Assembly: GCA_026936325.1 (NCBI GenBank)
Contig: JAPTHN010000008.1
Location: forward strand, 14,841,259 to 14,905,258
From: Platynereis dumerilii
Lineage: Eukaryota; Annelida; Polychaeta; Phyllodocida; Nereididae
DNA: 64,000 nucleotides
Direction of reading: 5' to 3'
Part shown: in pieces, positions 10,222 through 23,302 of the stretch
How positions within the stretch are numbered: the first letter of the stretch is position 1
How the letters are laid out: each line of letters starts with the position of its first letter
The notes under the pieces: model-generated
The model's input: only the letters and a program-made list of their open reading frames with translations
Told to the model about the DNA's origin: nothing
Database searches by the model: none
Program-made: the position numbers and the translations under genes

Positions 10222-13200
10222 TCATGGCGAACTTCTTCTACCGGCTCTTCGGTTTCCTGAGAGAAACATGGGGAATACTACTTCGACATACTATGATAAA
10301 GTTGGCATACACATTCTCACCGACATTGTTTGAAAAAATTATTGAAATGGGGAGCAAAAAAAGTGGTTTGGATATATCCAAACTGAAGCCTGAAGATTAC
10401 GCCGAAACAATGACACATTGGAGCACTATTTACCATGAAATACATATTATCTGGGTGGAATTTTTGAACGAACGAAAGGCCTACCTGGGATGTCCTGCAC
10501 CTGAGGTTCCTGTAATCAAGATGCCTGGGGATAGCAGCAAAACTGGCAGTAATGAATATGAAGAAATTGAGCTTTTAATTGGCTGTGTCTGAGAAAACCA
10601 GGCAGGGGCGTCTACGTGGCCCGACTCAGATTTTAATGTTATTGGGTTTAATGACCCTTTGAATAGTTTAGAAAGTTGGGGTAAGTTTGATTTTGATCAA
10701 AACAATTTTTTAGGGGCCAAACTGGTACTCTAAAGAATAGATGTTTTACATAGCCGAAAATCTTCGGCAAAAACTCCCATTGGATTACATGTTAAATTTG
10801 GAAAATTTGAGGCTATAGTACGCAACGAGCAGCGGCTACAAAAAAATTCTGACAATGCAATTTGGTTGTATGACTCTTTAACTTATGGAAAGTGGTGTCA
10901 GACCCGTGGGTTTTTTTGTTATGGGTTGTTTTGAGTGGCATTTCTAATGTAACCATGGCGACAAAATGGAAATCTATTTCTTTGACCACCAAAAAGATGA
11001 AATTGGTCTATCTCTGTCAGTAAAAAAGATAGAAAAACAAGTAAAGCATGGTTTCCTATATTTTAGAGTATGGAGAATTCATTTTTTAGGTCAATTCTAT
11101 TTTTAGAACAACCCTTGGGTGCATTTTAGGCCTATAAATGCAGAAAAAGTGTGATTTTTTAACTTTTTTCACTTTTCCGGCAGTATGATGTAGGGATGGA
11201 CACCGGTTCACGATATACTGAGTGTACCGGTTCTTTACACCGGTTTGATAACCGAAATCGATGCATTATAGTTTCGGTTCAATCCAGTTTGATCATTTGC
11301 TAACCTGATTTAAGCCCCAAAGGCCTTTATTTTGTCATTCTGGGCCAAAATATTCACGAATCTGAAGACAACAACACTCCATGGCTGCCATTTAAGTCAC
11401 GTTAGCAACTCTCGCGAGATTCGGTATGCAGTAAAACGCGGTTGGTGAGGAACCATTCCTGCATGCTGAATCAAATATTTATGTCCCTTCAAGGGCTATA
11501 CTTTTACAAGTCAAGGTGAATACAACTACAGATTATAATTCACAATATAAATTTGTCAAAACTGATGCTTTGTTTTGTGAAAAATCAACCTATAAAAATG
11601 AAATTCAGCCGTTCCGCAGATCGCCGTTTTACCATGATTTTTTGGTCTGCTTTCGTCCGCTAAAATCGTGGCACCTCAAAGAAGTAGGGTTTGGAAATAT
11701 TTTGATAAGTCTCCAAAAGGCCCAGTTTGCACAATTTGCAAGAAAAATGTGGCAGGGAAAGGTGGGAACACTTCCAATTTGGCAACCCATCTCAGAAGAA
11801 GCCACAAGATAGAGGTTCAGCCTCATCCTTTTGTCTCTTCACTGACCAGTGCCAGCAGCAGTGGGCCTGGTGCCAGTACTAGTACTGCAGGTGAGATATG
11901 TTTGTCAAACTATTTAATCTACCCTTTTAACTTTTTTTTAAATCATAAAAAAGGCCACTTACAACTTCAATTTGTTTACAAATTGTCATGTAAATTTTCT
12001 TGGTTAATAATTAGTTTATTAAATAATTTTCTAGGCCTGACAAGCTAAAGTCAAGACATGAGCCTTATAAATTTCTATTTAGCACAAGCTTTCAACCGAT
12101 AAAATATCACGCTGTTTAATGTAATAAAAAAGATGAGCAAATCTTTTATTTAAATTTTTTTTTTCAGGTGCTAGTGCTACCACAGCCACATCTTCTGAAG
12201 CTGACAACTCAAGTGCAAACAACCCATTCGAAAAGGCCAAGCTGGTGAAACTACCTGCATCAAAGAGCAATGGCATCACTAAGGCTGTGACCGACTTGAT
12301 TGTGGAGGGCATGCTCCAATACTCATTAATTGAATCAAATGCCTTCCACCGCCCGCTGAATAATCTGGAGCCCAGGTACAACATCCCAAATAGGGCGACG
12401 TTTCGGAATCAGATAATCCCTGCCGTTTACAGGGAAGAGCAGGTCAAGCTGCAGGAGGCCTTGAATGTGACTGACTTTGTTGGTATAACAACTGATGGTT
12501 GGACGGCGAGAACAAAGTTCTGAACCTTACAACACAATCATTGTTCATTACATCGAAAATTTCAGGATGCAAGCAAAGGTTCTGGACACTCAGAAAATGC
12601 TTGGGAGCCACACCGGAGAAAACCTAGCTAAAGAAATTGACGAAATTTTGGAAAAATGGAATCTGCAAGAGAAAATCATGTCCATCACTGTAGATGATGC
12701 AGCCAACATGGGTAAAGCATGTGAGATTTCTAAATGGTGCAGCCTGAAGATTGGATGCTACGCCCACACCTTAAATTTAGCAGCTAGCTGTACTGCACCA
12801 TTGATGAGAAACAACTTTGCGAAATGGATCAGACCAGCGGTAACTTTCTTTCACAAGAGCCACATTGGCAGTCAGGTGCTAGAGGAGATGCAGACAAAGT
12901 TGGGCCTGCCCCAACACAAGTTGATTATCGATGTCAAGACCCGTTGGAATTCAAGCTATCTCATGATTGAAAGGTTCTTAGAACAGCGACTCGCAGTAGC
13001 TGCCGCATTGGCTGATTCACGTGTCTCAAACCAGAAAGAGGTTCGCCTAGTGAAAGCCGACCTAGATGATCTGCAAGTCAGAAAGGCCACCGAGTACATC
13101 AGTTTGATGAGGCACTTCTACGAAGCAACCAAGTTAGTTTCCTCCGAGAGTTTCCCCACTGCGAGCTTGATCCTTCCCATCAGCAGCGCCCTCAACAAAA

Positions 13201-16200
13201 CCTTTTCGCCTGATATCGCCGACAATGACTTTGTGTCTCAACTGAAGGCAATCATTCGTGAAGACATGGGGAAACGCTATTGTGATCCAGTCCTGAGGAG
13301 TTTCCTAGAAGAGGCGGCTGCCTTGGATCCAAGGACAAAGAGAAAGCTGTGCATCCCAGCAGACACATGGCAGCGCATTGAGCAAAAGCTGACTGCTCTC
13401 ATCCTCGAAGAACCTGGAGAGGGTGCCGAGACTGTGGATGATGACAAGGAGGGAAGCGAGGATGAACAAGAGCCTCAAGCAGTCAACAAATCCATCTTTG
13501 ACGATGATGAAGATGAGGAAACGGAAACCCAGTCGAATCTCACAAGAGAAGAACAAGCCAGTGCAAGTGCGAAACGACAGATCAAAACCTACAATGACCT
13601 TCCGAAGGTTAGGATGGACTCTAACCCTTTGGAGACCTGGCAGCAGCACCAAGCATCACTGCCTCAACTTATGAAGCTGGCTCTTAGGTATGGTTAATTT
13701 GAAATAATTTCGGCCTGAATCGATAAAGCTTTTCTCAAGTTTTCTGATTCATGAATATATAAGAAGTAAAGTTACGACATCTCTTTGATTATCTATTAAA
13801 TTATTAGCCCACTTAACATCTGTTTTAAAGTTTTAAGAAGTAAACCAAACTAGCATGAAAATGAATAATAAAAATATATTATTTAAACAAATTAACAATA
13901 ATTGTCCAGGCAAAAATTAATTATTGTAAATATTTAACTCAAGTCATCTTTAATTTTAAATCCCAAGAATCTAAGATATAATTTTGTTGTCCAATTATAC
14001 ATTAATAATGTCATTATGATACTTAAATTTCTAATTGCTTTGCAGGTATGCTGTGGCGCAAGGGACATCGGTTGCTTCTGAAAGAGTGTTTTCATTAGCT
14101 GGAGATGTGGTGACAGCCGAAAGGTCCCACTTGGATCCCGAACAAGTGAACTACTTGATTTTCCTGAAGAAAAATCTAGCCTAGCATGAGCATATTCCCA
14201 TAAATTTGCTTTGCAATATATTTGATTAATGTTACATGCACATGTTACAGCACCAGTTGTGCTTCAGTTTTCATTTTCGATGAAAAATGTTTTGATTTTG
14301 ACAATTTTATTTCGATTTCTGCCTGATTCCGCCTGAATGTCCGGTTTTTCTGAATTTTTTGGGACAATATCCTTTTCGGCTGTACTAGATCAAACTAGTC
14401 ATGTCCATGCAGGTGTTTTAGTCTTATTAATTTTATAAGAACACTGGCAATAAAATAACCACAGACCAGTATTAGACTTTTAACTCGAAGAGCTTTTCAT
14501 TTCCATGATAAAGCAAGAAATATCGCGATACGTATCGAATATCGAAAAAAAGTATCGACGATACGTATCGTATCGAACTTGGCCAACGATGTCCATCCCT
14601 AGTATGATGCGAATTTGGTGACCTGAACATTGGCAATTAGGAATGTCACACCACCAAAACATTTTTGTCTTTCATTTGGTGTATGCAATTTGTTAAATTT
14701 ATGTATATTTCTAGCCAAAAAGGCCTAATTTGGTCATTTTTATGCCCAATTTGCGGCAAATTTTGAAAAACAGCCTAGAAGTTGATGAAATTAAATGATG
14801 ATAGCCTGAACTACAACAAAGAGGAACTCGTGCCTTATTTTTCCAAATGTTGTTTCAAGAAGGTACGAAAAATTAGTTTTTGACCTACTTAACATTCAAG
14901 ATGGCTGCCACAATGGGAATTGTCAGACCCGAGGGACAAAATGGAAATCTATTTCTTTGACCACCAAAAAGATGAAATTGGTCTATCTCTGTCAGTAAAA
15001 ATGATAGAAAAACTAGCAAAGCATGGTTTCCTATATTTTAGAGTATGGGGAATTCATTTCTTAGGTCAATTCTATTTTTAGAACCACCCTTGGGTTCATT
15101 TTAGGCCTATAAATGCAGAAAAAGTGTGATTTTTTAACTTTTTTCACTTTTCCGGCAGTATGATGCAAATTTGGTGACCTGAACATTGGCAATTAGGAAT
15201 GTCACACCACCAAAACATTTTTGTCTTTCATTTGGTGTATGCAATTTGTTAAATTTATGCATATTTCTAGTAAAAAAAACCAAATTCGGTCATTTTTATG
15301 CCCGATTTGCGGCAAATTTTGAAAAAAAGCCCAGAAGTTGATGTAATTAAATGATGATAGCCTGAACTACAACAAAGAGGAACTCATGCCATATTTTTCC
15401 AAATGTTGTTTCAAGAAGGTACGAAAAATTAGTTTTTGACCTACTTAACATTCAAGATGGCTGCCACAATGGGAATTGAGATACGATTACAAGTTCTGCA
15501 GTAACAAGTGAAGTGAGATTTTTAAATAGTATTTAGCTTTTCCTGACTTATATGGGAATTGTTATAACTGGAACTCTCATAATTGTGCAAATAACATTAA
15601 AAGGAATTTTGCTCGGCAAAAAGCTGCAGAATTCTATAATTCCTAAAGGAAGTAATGTAGTACACAGCGAGCTTGAACAAACTTTGGGGTTAAAAAAATT
15701 GACCAAGAAAACGATTAGCGCAGTGATGTAGAGGAAGATCAGGCGAGCATTTTGATGTATCAAACGAAAAAATCTGTTGGGAATTTTTTGAGATATTGAA
15801 GTTTTAAACTTTTTATTTATCACACCCTATTGTTAGCATGAAATCTCCATCTAAAAATGATCAAAACTGCCCATTTTTCCTGCTAGGTAATATCTAAGAT
15901 AAAAGTCATTATTCAGAAGTAAAAATATGCAGTCATTGCCACAAGAGCAAGTACATACCACCTCATTCAGACTGACAGTGTGATAAACCTATAACAGTAA
16001 ACATTTCTCAGAAAATTTATAAAATATGTTTATTTGCCAGCTTGTCCTCAGTTTCATCAATCTGGTGAATAATTGTAGTAGAATCTACCTCCCTTTTGAA
16101 CTATGGTGTATTATTGAGGTTTTTATGTGTTTTCAAAGAAATTTTACCGCTGTGAAACAAGTACTTTTGCAACCATGTAAAGTGTAGCCAATGTTGAATG

Positions 16201-19200
16201 AATCATCAGAAAACGCGTAGATAGAATGTTTGGAAGCATTTAGTTAAGTATGGAGTAAAATACTTTGACATTGCAGTCTTAATGTGCAATAGTTGTACAT
16301 GTTTGTATTAACTACGTTTTCACATAATTGACTGAATTTATGCTATTTTTTTTCTTATATACGATTAAAGATTGGTTGATTTTGGATGCCAGATAACCTA
16401 CATCAACATTAAACACCCAACATCCATTTTAAGTACTCAAAATACATTAAGCATGAATATTACTGTTTATTTATAGCTTTTAATCATATTTTTGTCTTTT
16501 TGTCCAATTGCAAATACTTTTCATGTATAATCAGGGGATTCAACTTCATAGTGAAGCAGATACTTACAAACATTCTATGCATGCATTGTCTGATAATTTA
16601 CTCAACTTTGTCTATCCTTTTACATTGTTATGAAATGCTTGTTTCACAGTCGCAAAATTTGTGATAAAATGCACAAAAAACTCAACAAAGCCTGCTACAA
16701 TGAGATGATGAGACCAAATTTGCTAAAATTATTTACAAGAATTATGTAACTAACACAACCTCCTATTTCAAACATTTTCTCAGGCCTTTAGCTAGAAATG
16801 TTAGCTGTTATAGGTTTATCACACCCTGTCAGTTTGGATGAAGTGGTACATACTTTCTGCAGAGACAATGACTGCATATTTTTACTTCTGAATAATGAAT
16901 TGTATCTTAGATATTACCTAACAGGAACAATTGACAGTTTTGATCACTTTTTCATGGAGATTACATGCTAAGAATGGGGTGTGATAAATAAAAAATCTAA
17001 AACTCAAATATCTCCAAAAATTCCCAACAGATTTTTTCGTTTGATACATCAAAATGTTCGTCTGACCTTCCCCTACATCACTGCGCTAATCGTTTTCTTG
17101 GTCAATTTTTTTAACCCCAAAGTTTGTTCAAGCTTGATGTGAGTAATTCTGTATTTAAACGGGAAGAGTGCACAACTTTGCAATTTACTGCAAAAGTCAT
17201 ACCAAACTCCACAATTATTTCTTAAAAACAAAATATTCTTGCAGAAATGCATATTTTCTACAGTACTGCAGGATTCCGGTTGGAAATAGTAGCAAATGGC
17301 TTCTACACAATCAAGTGTATAATTTGGTCGTCACTTTTGTCCAAAAAATGAACATCATTGGATCTCACCAGGAACAGCATCAATGTGTGCATACATGTCA
17401 TAGATATCCCTAAAATGTTTTTTAACAAACTTTTTTCTTCCTTTTGTAAAAATATATCATTCATAAATTATGAATATTTCAGGATCGGGTGAACTTTAGC
17501 ACTTTTGATCTGACAGGGGTGTATTATAGTCCATTAGATAGGGGAGATTCTAAGATCTCCAGACATATCTTTACGCTTTCAGTAACTTAATTAGGACCAG
17601 TGATATGGTCAGTTGAAAAAATGTTAATATTGTGAATTTTTTACATAGCAGTAAATTAAGGGATTCATCCTTCAACAGTTTGACCTTCACTGAGTGGTTA
17701 TGGTGAGGCAGGGGACCTTCAAATTTTGTGACATCGTTCAAAGGTACTGGGACAACAATTACTCTTAGATTTGTGTAAATAGCCCATTTCCTTTTATGGC
17801 AAATTTATGCTGAAAAACTTCAATAAGGCAGTAAAAAGATGAAATTTTCAAAAATTAAAAAAAAAACCTTTGATACAAAGAGTGGAATTCATGCAAAGTC
17901 ATATATGTTTTTGGGGTCAATTTGTAGAATAATTAGTGCAACACTCCATTCCTAACCTAAAGCAATAAAAAAAATTGTATATCACAGAAAAGGTTTTTTG
18001 GTGTTAGAGCCCATTGACCTGGAAAAGTGGGTCAAGGTCATTGGGGAAAAAAAAAATCTTGCAGATCAATTAGTTGAGTAATCCCTGCAGACATGACATC
18101 CCAACTTAAAGCAATCATGGGCACAATGCCAAAGGCTCTATAGGGGGGTACGGACACTACAAGGGGGGTACGGACACTACAAGGGGGGTACGGACACTAC
18201 GAAGAGACAAAAACTGATGTGGCTCAATAACTAATATAGATATCAACATGCTTATTGTTGTAATGTAGAATTGTTGTAGTGTAGTATGCTAGTGAGTAGT
18301 TGGATGTGCCATTTGTTTTTAATTGCCCCCAGGTTCAGCTTGTGTGAGAAGTAGGGGGGGGGGTACGGACACTACACATTTTTATATTAATTAATTAACC
18401 ACAAGTTTTTACTCTGGGTTCTCCAAAGGTAATTTTATCTGAAAAACCAGTCTGAGAGATTTTTGGAAAAAAGTTTTCCCGGCCTTAATACAGGTGTGGA
18501 TGTGGTCAAGTGGGTCATTTTGTGCTCATATAGAGGGGAACTAAAATGCGTTGTGGAATTGGGGATAGTTTGCTGTGGTTTTTTTTTTTTTTTTTTTTTT
18601 TTAATTAAAAAAATCAGAAGCAGTCTAACAATGCTAATTGCAATTCTGCAAGTTCTAAAGCCTTTTCTCACCCTCATTTTACCAAATCGCCACTGAGAAA
18701 CAGCACTTGGAGGTCAATCTGACAGGTGTCAAAGCTGATTGCACTTCGCAGTGCAGTGCTACTTTGTTCTTGTATCCATGGATGTTATGCTTAATTGCCA
18801 TTTGAATTCCCAACAGAACCCAGGATTTGAATCCTCGGATTCTTGTTGTCAGCTGGGATCGTTCCAGATGTATTCCTTGCAAGACAATTTCTGCTGAACT
18901 CACTCTGTCTTATTCAAAAAGGTTTTTTTTTTCATATAATGTCAAATGTACCATCTGTAGGCCTGTAGTCTATGACCAAACAATTCTATTTCTCAGACAG
19001 TTCGAGGCTAATAAAATGACAATTTCTTGCAATTTTTTGCACAGTGCAAAGAAAACAAAGTTTTTGATGCACATATCTTCCGAAAACCAGCTTTATCAAA
19101 CGATTAAGAAAGAATGCAGGCCTAAGGGAAATCACCTACAGAAATTTGCTCTGCTGATGGCCTTCTGATTGTCAGACTTTTCAATCTAGTCAATCTCTTA

Positions 19201-22200
19201 TGAGTTATGACATTTGAAATAGTGAATTGTTTTGCCTGGAAAGGTTTATTGTTCAATAAATAACAGAACTCTATGCAAGTAAACTAACATGCACATATAT
19301 ATTGAAATAGACACATGAAATGCTGGTACGGCTTACTAATGTGGCTTCCAAAATCTATGCATATTTTGCCGACACATCTTTACGGCAAAACCAGCAGGTA
19401 CTAGGAACTTCTTGGAAGTCTTCTCGAATTTATAGCAAGTATGGCCCCATTCTGTGCCTATGCATTCCTAATTATTTTAATTAATGTTTTTCCATCTGCC
19501 AGCGTGCAATGGTTTGAGCAAAATGACCAAGGTTTTCCTTTGCCTCACAATGAGATACTTTTGATTCATAACACAAAATAAATTGAATGTTCAAGCTTTT
19601 TGGCTGCCATTTTGGGACTTTTTACAAGATGTTATCGTGTGACCTTTTTACAAAACATCCTATATCATTTTCTATACTTTAAGACAACCACGAGAATAAT
19701 TTGTGTCCTAATCAAAATCTAAATTGTAGAAAGACGTCTGGCATTTTACGACAGTCAAAACTTTTCTCTCATACTTTCCTGATGGATGGATGATTGGCGC
19801 TTTAGGTCCCTTATTTTTGCACCTCGTAGATAATTGGTAGAGGAGGATGACACAACAATGAGGCAAATGATGATTGAAACTGCTGTCCAATATAAGTTTA
19901 GATAACACTGCCAAAGCAAGTATCAAACCCTGGACCCAATGACTGGCAGCTTATACCTTCTAAAAACAGTATTTGGAACAAAATGGCATGAATGTATGCT
20001 TTGGGTTACCATCTCTTTCACTACATCAACTCCAAAAATTTTCAATAATTCGCAAAACGTGCCTAAAATGAGGCCAATTTGTTCTTTTTTGGCAAGAAAA
20101 TTAGCATTAATGTAGCAGATTTTTACACCTAATAAAATATAAAAATTCCATTTAATGTTATTTGCACAATTATGAGAGTTCCAGTCATCACAATTCCCAT
20201 ATAAGGCAGGAAAAGTTAAATACTGTTTAAAAAAATCTCACTTCACTTGTTACTGCAGAATTTGTGATCTTATCTCAATTCCCATTGTTGCAGCCATCTT
20301 GAATGTTAAAAAGGTCAAAAAATCATTTTTAGTACCTTCGTGAAACAACATTTGGAAAAATATGGCATGAGTTTCACTTTGTTGTAGTTCAGATTATCAT
20401 CCATTTAGCAACATCAACTTCTGGACTTTTTTTTTCAAAACTGGCCACAAAAATGGGCATAAAATTTGCGAATTTGGCCTTTTTTACAAGAAATATGCAT
20501 AAATTTAACAATTTTATACACCAAAGGAAGACAAAAATGTTTGGTTTGTGTGACATTCCTAATTGCTAATGTTCAGGATGCTAAATTTGTATTATACTGC
20601 CGGAAAAGTGAAAAAAGTTAAAAAATCACACTTTTTCTATATTTATAGGCCTAAAATGCACCCAAGGGTGGTTCTAAAAATAGAATTGACCTAAGAAATG
20701 AATTCCCTATACTCTAAAATACAGGAAACCATGCTTTACTTGTTTTTCTATCATTTTTACTGACAGAGATAGACCAATTTCATCTTTTTGGTGGTCAAAG
20801 AAATAGATTTCCATTTTGTCCCTCGGGTCTGACAATTCCCATTGTGGCAGCCATCTTGAATGTTAAGTAGGTCAAAAACTAATTTTTCGTACCTTCTTGA
20901 AACAACATTTGGAAAAATAAGGCACGAGTTCCTCTTTGTTGTATTGCCGCAAATCGGGCATAAAAATGACCAAATTTGGCCTTTTTGGCTAGAAATATGC
21001 ATAAATTTAGCAAATTGCATACACCAAATGAAAGACAAAAATGTTTTGGTGGTGTGACATTCATAATTGCTAATGTTCAGGATGCCAAATTTGTATTATA
21101 CTGCCGGAAAGGTGAAAAAAGTTTAAAAAATCACACTTTTTCTGCATTTATAGGCCCAAAATGCACCCAAGGGTTGTTCTAAAAATAGAATTGACCTAAG
21201 AAATGAATTCCTCATACTCTAAAATACAGGAAACCATGCTTTGCTTGTTTTTCTATCATTTTTACTGACAGAGATAGACCAATTTCATCTTTTTGGTGGT
21301 CAAAGAAATAGATTTCCATTTTGTCGCCATGGTTACATTAGAAATGCCACTCAAAACAACCCATAACAAAAAAACCCACAGGTCTGACACCACTTTCCAT
21401 AAGTTAAAGAGTCATACAACCAAATTGCATTGTCAGAATTTTTTTGTAGCCGCTGCTCGTTGCGTACCATAGCCTCAAAGTTTCAAAATTTAACATGTAA
21501 TCCAATGGGAGTTTTTGCCAAAGATTTTTGGCTATGTAAAACATCTATTTTTTAGAGTACCAGTTTGGCCCCTAAAAAATTTTTTTGGTCAAAATCAACC
21601 TTACCCCAACTTTCCAAACTATTCAAAGGGTCATTAAACCCAGTATCATTAAAATCTGAGTCGGGCCACGTAGACACTATATGGGACTTCCGCCTGGTTT
21701 TCTCAGACACAGCCAATTAAAAACATTCGCAAGACCAGGTGTCCCCCTGGTGATAAACTTTGGAAGCTGTACATGACCTCCGTTCATGGCAAAGATAGCT
21801 TCCTTTGTTGAGCTTGTTGACAAGTTCCAAAGTGAGGCTGACTTTGTCGTAGTTTACATTGACGAGGCTCACTCCAGCGATGGTTGGTCCTTCACCAACA
21901 ACTATGCAGAAATTAAGAAGCATAAGTGTAAGTATTTAAAAAAAAACGATGTCCATTTCAATCTTTCTCTTAACTTTAAATCTGGTTATCTATTTTTTTT
22001 AATGATTTATGAATAATACTAGACACAACAGTGTAAATCAGCAAAGTCAGTTCTCCATGGTCAGTTATTTTTGCCATAATGTTCAAGTCCATGCAAGCAA
22101 TTGTAATGAGCATATTATACCTGATCAACTATTTTTATTGGATAATTCTATTGTAGCTTGGGGTTCGTTAATGTAAAAATAATTAAAATAAGACAGATTC

Positions 22201-22741
22201 TCTGAAGTCTTAGTGTAGATTTAACAATTTTGTATTCACAACATTCCATACAAGGCTGAAATTCCAGGCCATGAAATTTGGCTGCAACACGGAGCACTAT
22301 TAGTCTACATTCTGGATTTTTAATAGTGTTAGAATATCAGACCACAATAAATTATTATTTTTTTTACCTCTGAAAATTCTGCATTTAACGGACCACGGTG
22401 TAAACATGTTTCTCAATATTAAGGACACAAACTGTTTTAATAACTATTTCAAGATATTCTCAATTAATTGATGTCTCATAATCAATTTTCTTGCAGGCTT
22501 AGAAGATCGTGTGATTGCTGCAAAGATCTTGACTTCAATCCAAGAAATCAACTGCCCCCTGGTGTTGGACAAGATGTCAAATGAAGCGAGATATGCGTAC
22601 GTTGCTCTACCAGAGAGACTTTATGTTGTCCATAACGGCATCATTGAATACGAAGGAGGAAGGGGACCAGGAGACTACAAAGTTGAACAAGTTGAAGAAT
22701 GGTTGGAGAATTATTGTAAGAATAAGTCAAAATCTGATTAG
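10222..22741 (+). CDS. dio: Iodothyronine deiodinase, selenoprotein, copy B, split by an 11.1 kb transposon
   Basis: Coding pieces are 10222-10578 (ATG 10224), 21717-21927 and exon 2 22497-22741 (TAG stop). The first two are one ancestral exon. With one TTAA and the element at 10579-21716 left out, the frame passes unbroken from EEIELL into [18 protein letters not shown]-Sec. The Sec TGA is at 21774-21776 (residue 137 of about 268). Seen: acceptor tttttcag two bases before the ATG, hydrophobic N-terminus, [22 protein letters not shown], phase-1 donor gtaagt at 21928, then [21 protein letters not shown] and [11 protein letters not shown]. All visible coding pieces are open and splice sites look sound, so the only lesion is the insertion. 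As read here the gene is disrupted, and an uninterrupted allele may exist. Confidence 0.85.
11191..14601 (+). mobile_element. hAT DNA transposon nested in the left arm of the TTAA element
   Basis: The element is 3411 bases with ends tagggatggaca and tgtccatcccta. It is flanked by a perfect 8-base duplication GTATGATG (11183-11190 and 14602-14609), the hallmark of hAT insertion. Unoccupied copies of the target occur in the related repeat unit near 15155-15170 (ccggcagtatgatgc). It carries an almost complete transposase gene. Subterminal repeats are visible near the right end (cgatacgtatcg). Confidence 0.92.
11668..14184 (+). pseudogene. hAT transposase (BED finger, DDE core, hAT dimerisation domain), nearly intact
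   Basis: Exons are 11668-11890, 12168-13687 and 14046-14184, with donor gtgagat at 11891, acceptors ttttcag (to 12167) and tttgcag (to 14045). Together they would encode about 626 residues. Seen: BED zinc finger with WKYFDK, CTICKK and [16 protein letters not shown] around the first catalytic Asp; [37 protein letters not shown]; an acidic linker (about 13425-13530); and the C-terminal dimerisation motif SERVFSLAG...[16 protein letters not shown]. Two defects are visible: the expected ATG is GTG (11668), and one extra base near 12515-12525 shifts the frame after DGWTARTK. The transposase cuts and pastes the element via its terminal repeats. Few lesions imply a recent insertion. Confidence 0.85.
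15601..17140. repeat. Inner foldback repeat of the TTAA element
   Basis: Arms at about 15668-16250 and 16545-17140 are inverted copies. For example, gcgcagtgatgta on the left matches tacatcactgcgc on the right, and both carry 'tgatgtatcaaacgaaaaaa' in opposite senses. The roughly 300-base spacer is AT-rich and non-coding. This may be an older foldback element inserted into, or captured by, the outer one. Confidence 0.65.
17141..20155. other. Interior of the TTAA element without recognisable gene; short tandem repeats
   Basis: No transposase or host exon is recognisable. A 20-base unit ending ggggggtacggacactac is repeated three times at about 18145-18200, with a fourth copy at about 18352-18376. 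A T-run lies at 18580-18602. A SINE copy is at 19783-19960 (listed separately). Short frames here, such as 18827-19168, show no family motif. Confidence 0.5.
19783..19960 (-). mobile_element. tRNA-derived SINE (ATCC-tailed family) inside the TTAA element
   Basis: The plus strand starts tggatggatgattggcgctt, the reverse complement of the family tail. It contains gaggcaaatgatgattgaaa and a minus-strand B box (gggtttgatac). It is an additional later insertion into the large transposon. Confidence 0.65.
21928..22496 (+). other. Intron of deiodinase copy B
   Basis: The phase-1 intron of 569 bases runs from gtaagt to ttcttgcag, at the same position as in copies A and D. It is AT-rich with no recognised repeat or exon. 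Confidence 0.75.
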
Positions 22742-23157
22742 AAAGATAATTTATAATTGGAGAAGTATAATCACAAATATTAAAAAAGTAAAATGGAGGA
22801 TGGGGGGCTTTTGATATATATAGAAGTAAGTTGTGAGTATTTAGTGGTTCCAGCATTATAAGACTGCCCATCCCGCGGTCATGAAGCAATTTCTCACAAT
22901 TGATCTTTGGAGGGGGGGGGGAGTGTGGTCTCTCCTTGGAGAATGGTGATGCAAAATATGAGCGTTTCAGTCTAAATTAGTCGTATATATATCTTATATT
23001 TATGACTTGTTAGAAAGTTGAAAGTATATGGTCCACACCGGAGTTGTTAGTCAGGGACTCAGGGTCACTGTGCAGCTGTGTTGGTTATGACATTTAATGG
23101 AGGAATATTGTGTTGTCTCATGAGCCCACATGTCCACAAACAACCAACAGTTACAAA

Positions 23158-23302
23158 CATGACTTGTGATGAAGTGAAATTCTTAAATATTTCAGGAATT
23201 GCACTGACAGTTCAGTTGTGAATTTTACTGTGTGTTTTTTTGTGAACATGTTTTTAAATGGACTTGCATAAAATCTCAATATGGAGGTAAATGTGTAATA
23301 AA
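23158..23302 (+). promoter_or_regulatory. SECIS-like element and poly(A) signal of copy B
   Basis: The core ATGA is at 23169-23172, AAA at 23185-23187 and TGAC at 23205-23208. The GTGAAATTC side pairs with GGAATTGCAC with one mismatch. Outer bases CATGACT and AGTTGTG can form helix I. AATAAA lies at 23297-23302. The hairpin is 428 bases after the stop of copy B and aligns with the SECIS-like hairpins of the other copies. Confidence 0.8.

Larger units (their letters stand above)
10575..21720. mobile_element. 11.1 kb TTAA-flanked DNA transposon with about 1.6 kb inverted repeats (piggyBac- or Kolobok-type target)
   Basis: The element (10579-21716) is flanked by TTAA at 10575-10578 and 21717-21720. 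It starts ttggctgtgtctgagaaaac and ends with the inverse. The arms are about 1.6 kb after discounting the nested hAT (left to about 15600, right from about 20155) and look roughly 93% identical by eye. Each arm contains tandem copies of a roughly 540-base unit. A second inverted repeat sits inside (about 15668-16250 against 16545-17140). No transposase frame is recognisable, so it is non-autonomous or decayed. TTAA duplication is known for piggyBac and Kolobok, and the sequence does not decide between them. Confidence 0.85.

Noticed and set aside
18827-19168. 113-residue open frame inside the TTAA element as its transposase
   Set aside because: No DDE-type motif, no zinc finger and composition similar to non-coding DNA.
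10579-21716. The 11 kb element as a Polinton or other virus-like element
   Set aside because: TTAA rather than 6-base flanks, and no polymerase, integrase or capsid-like frame seen.
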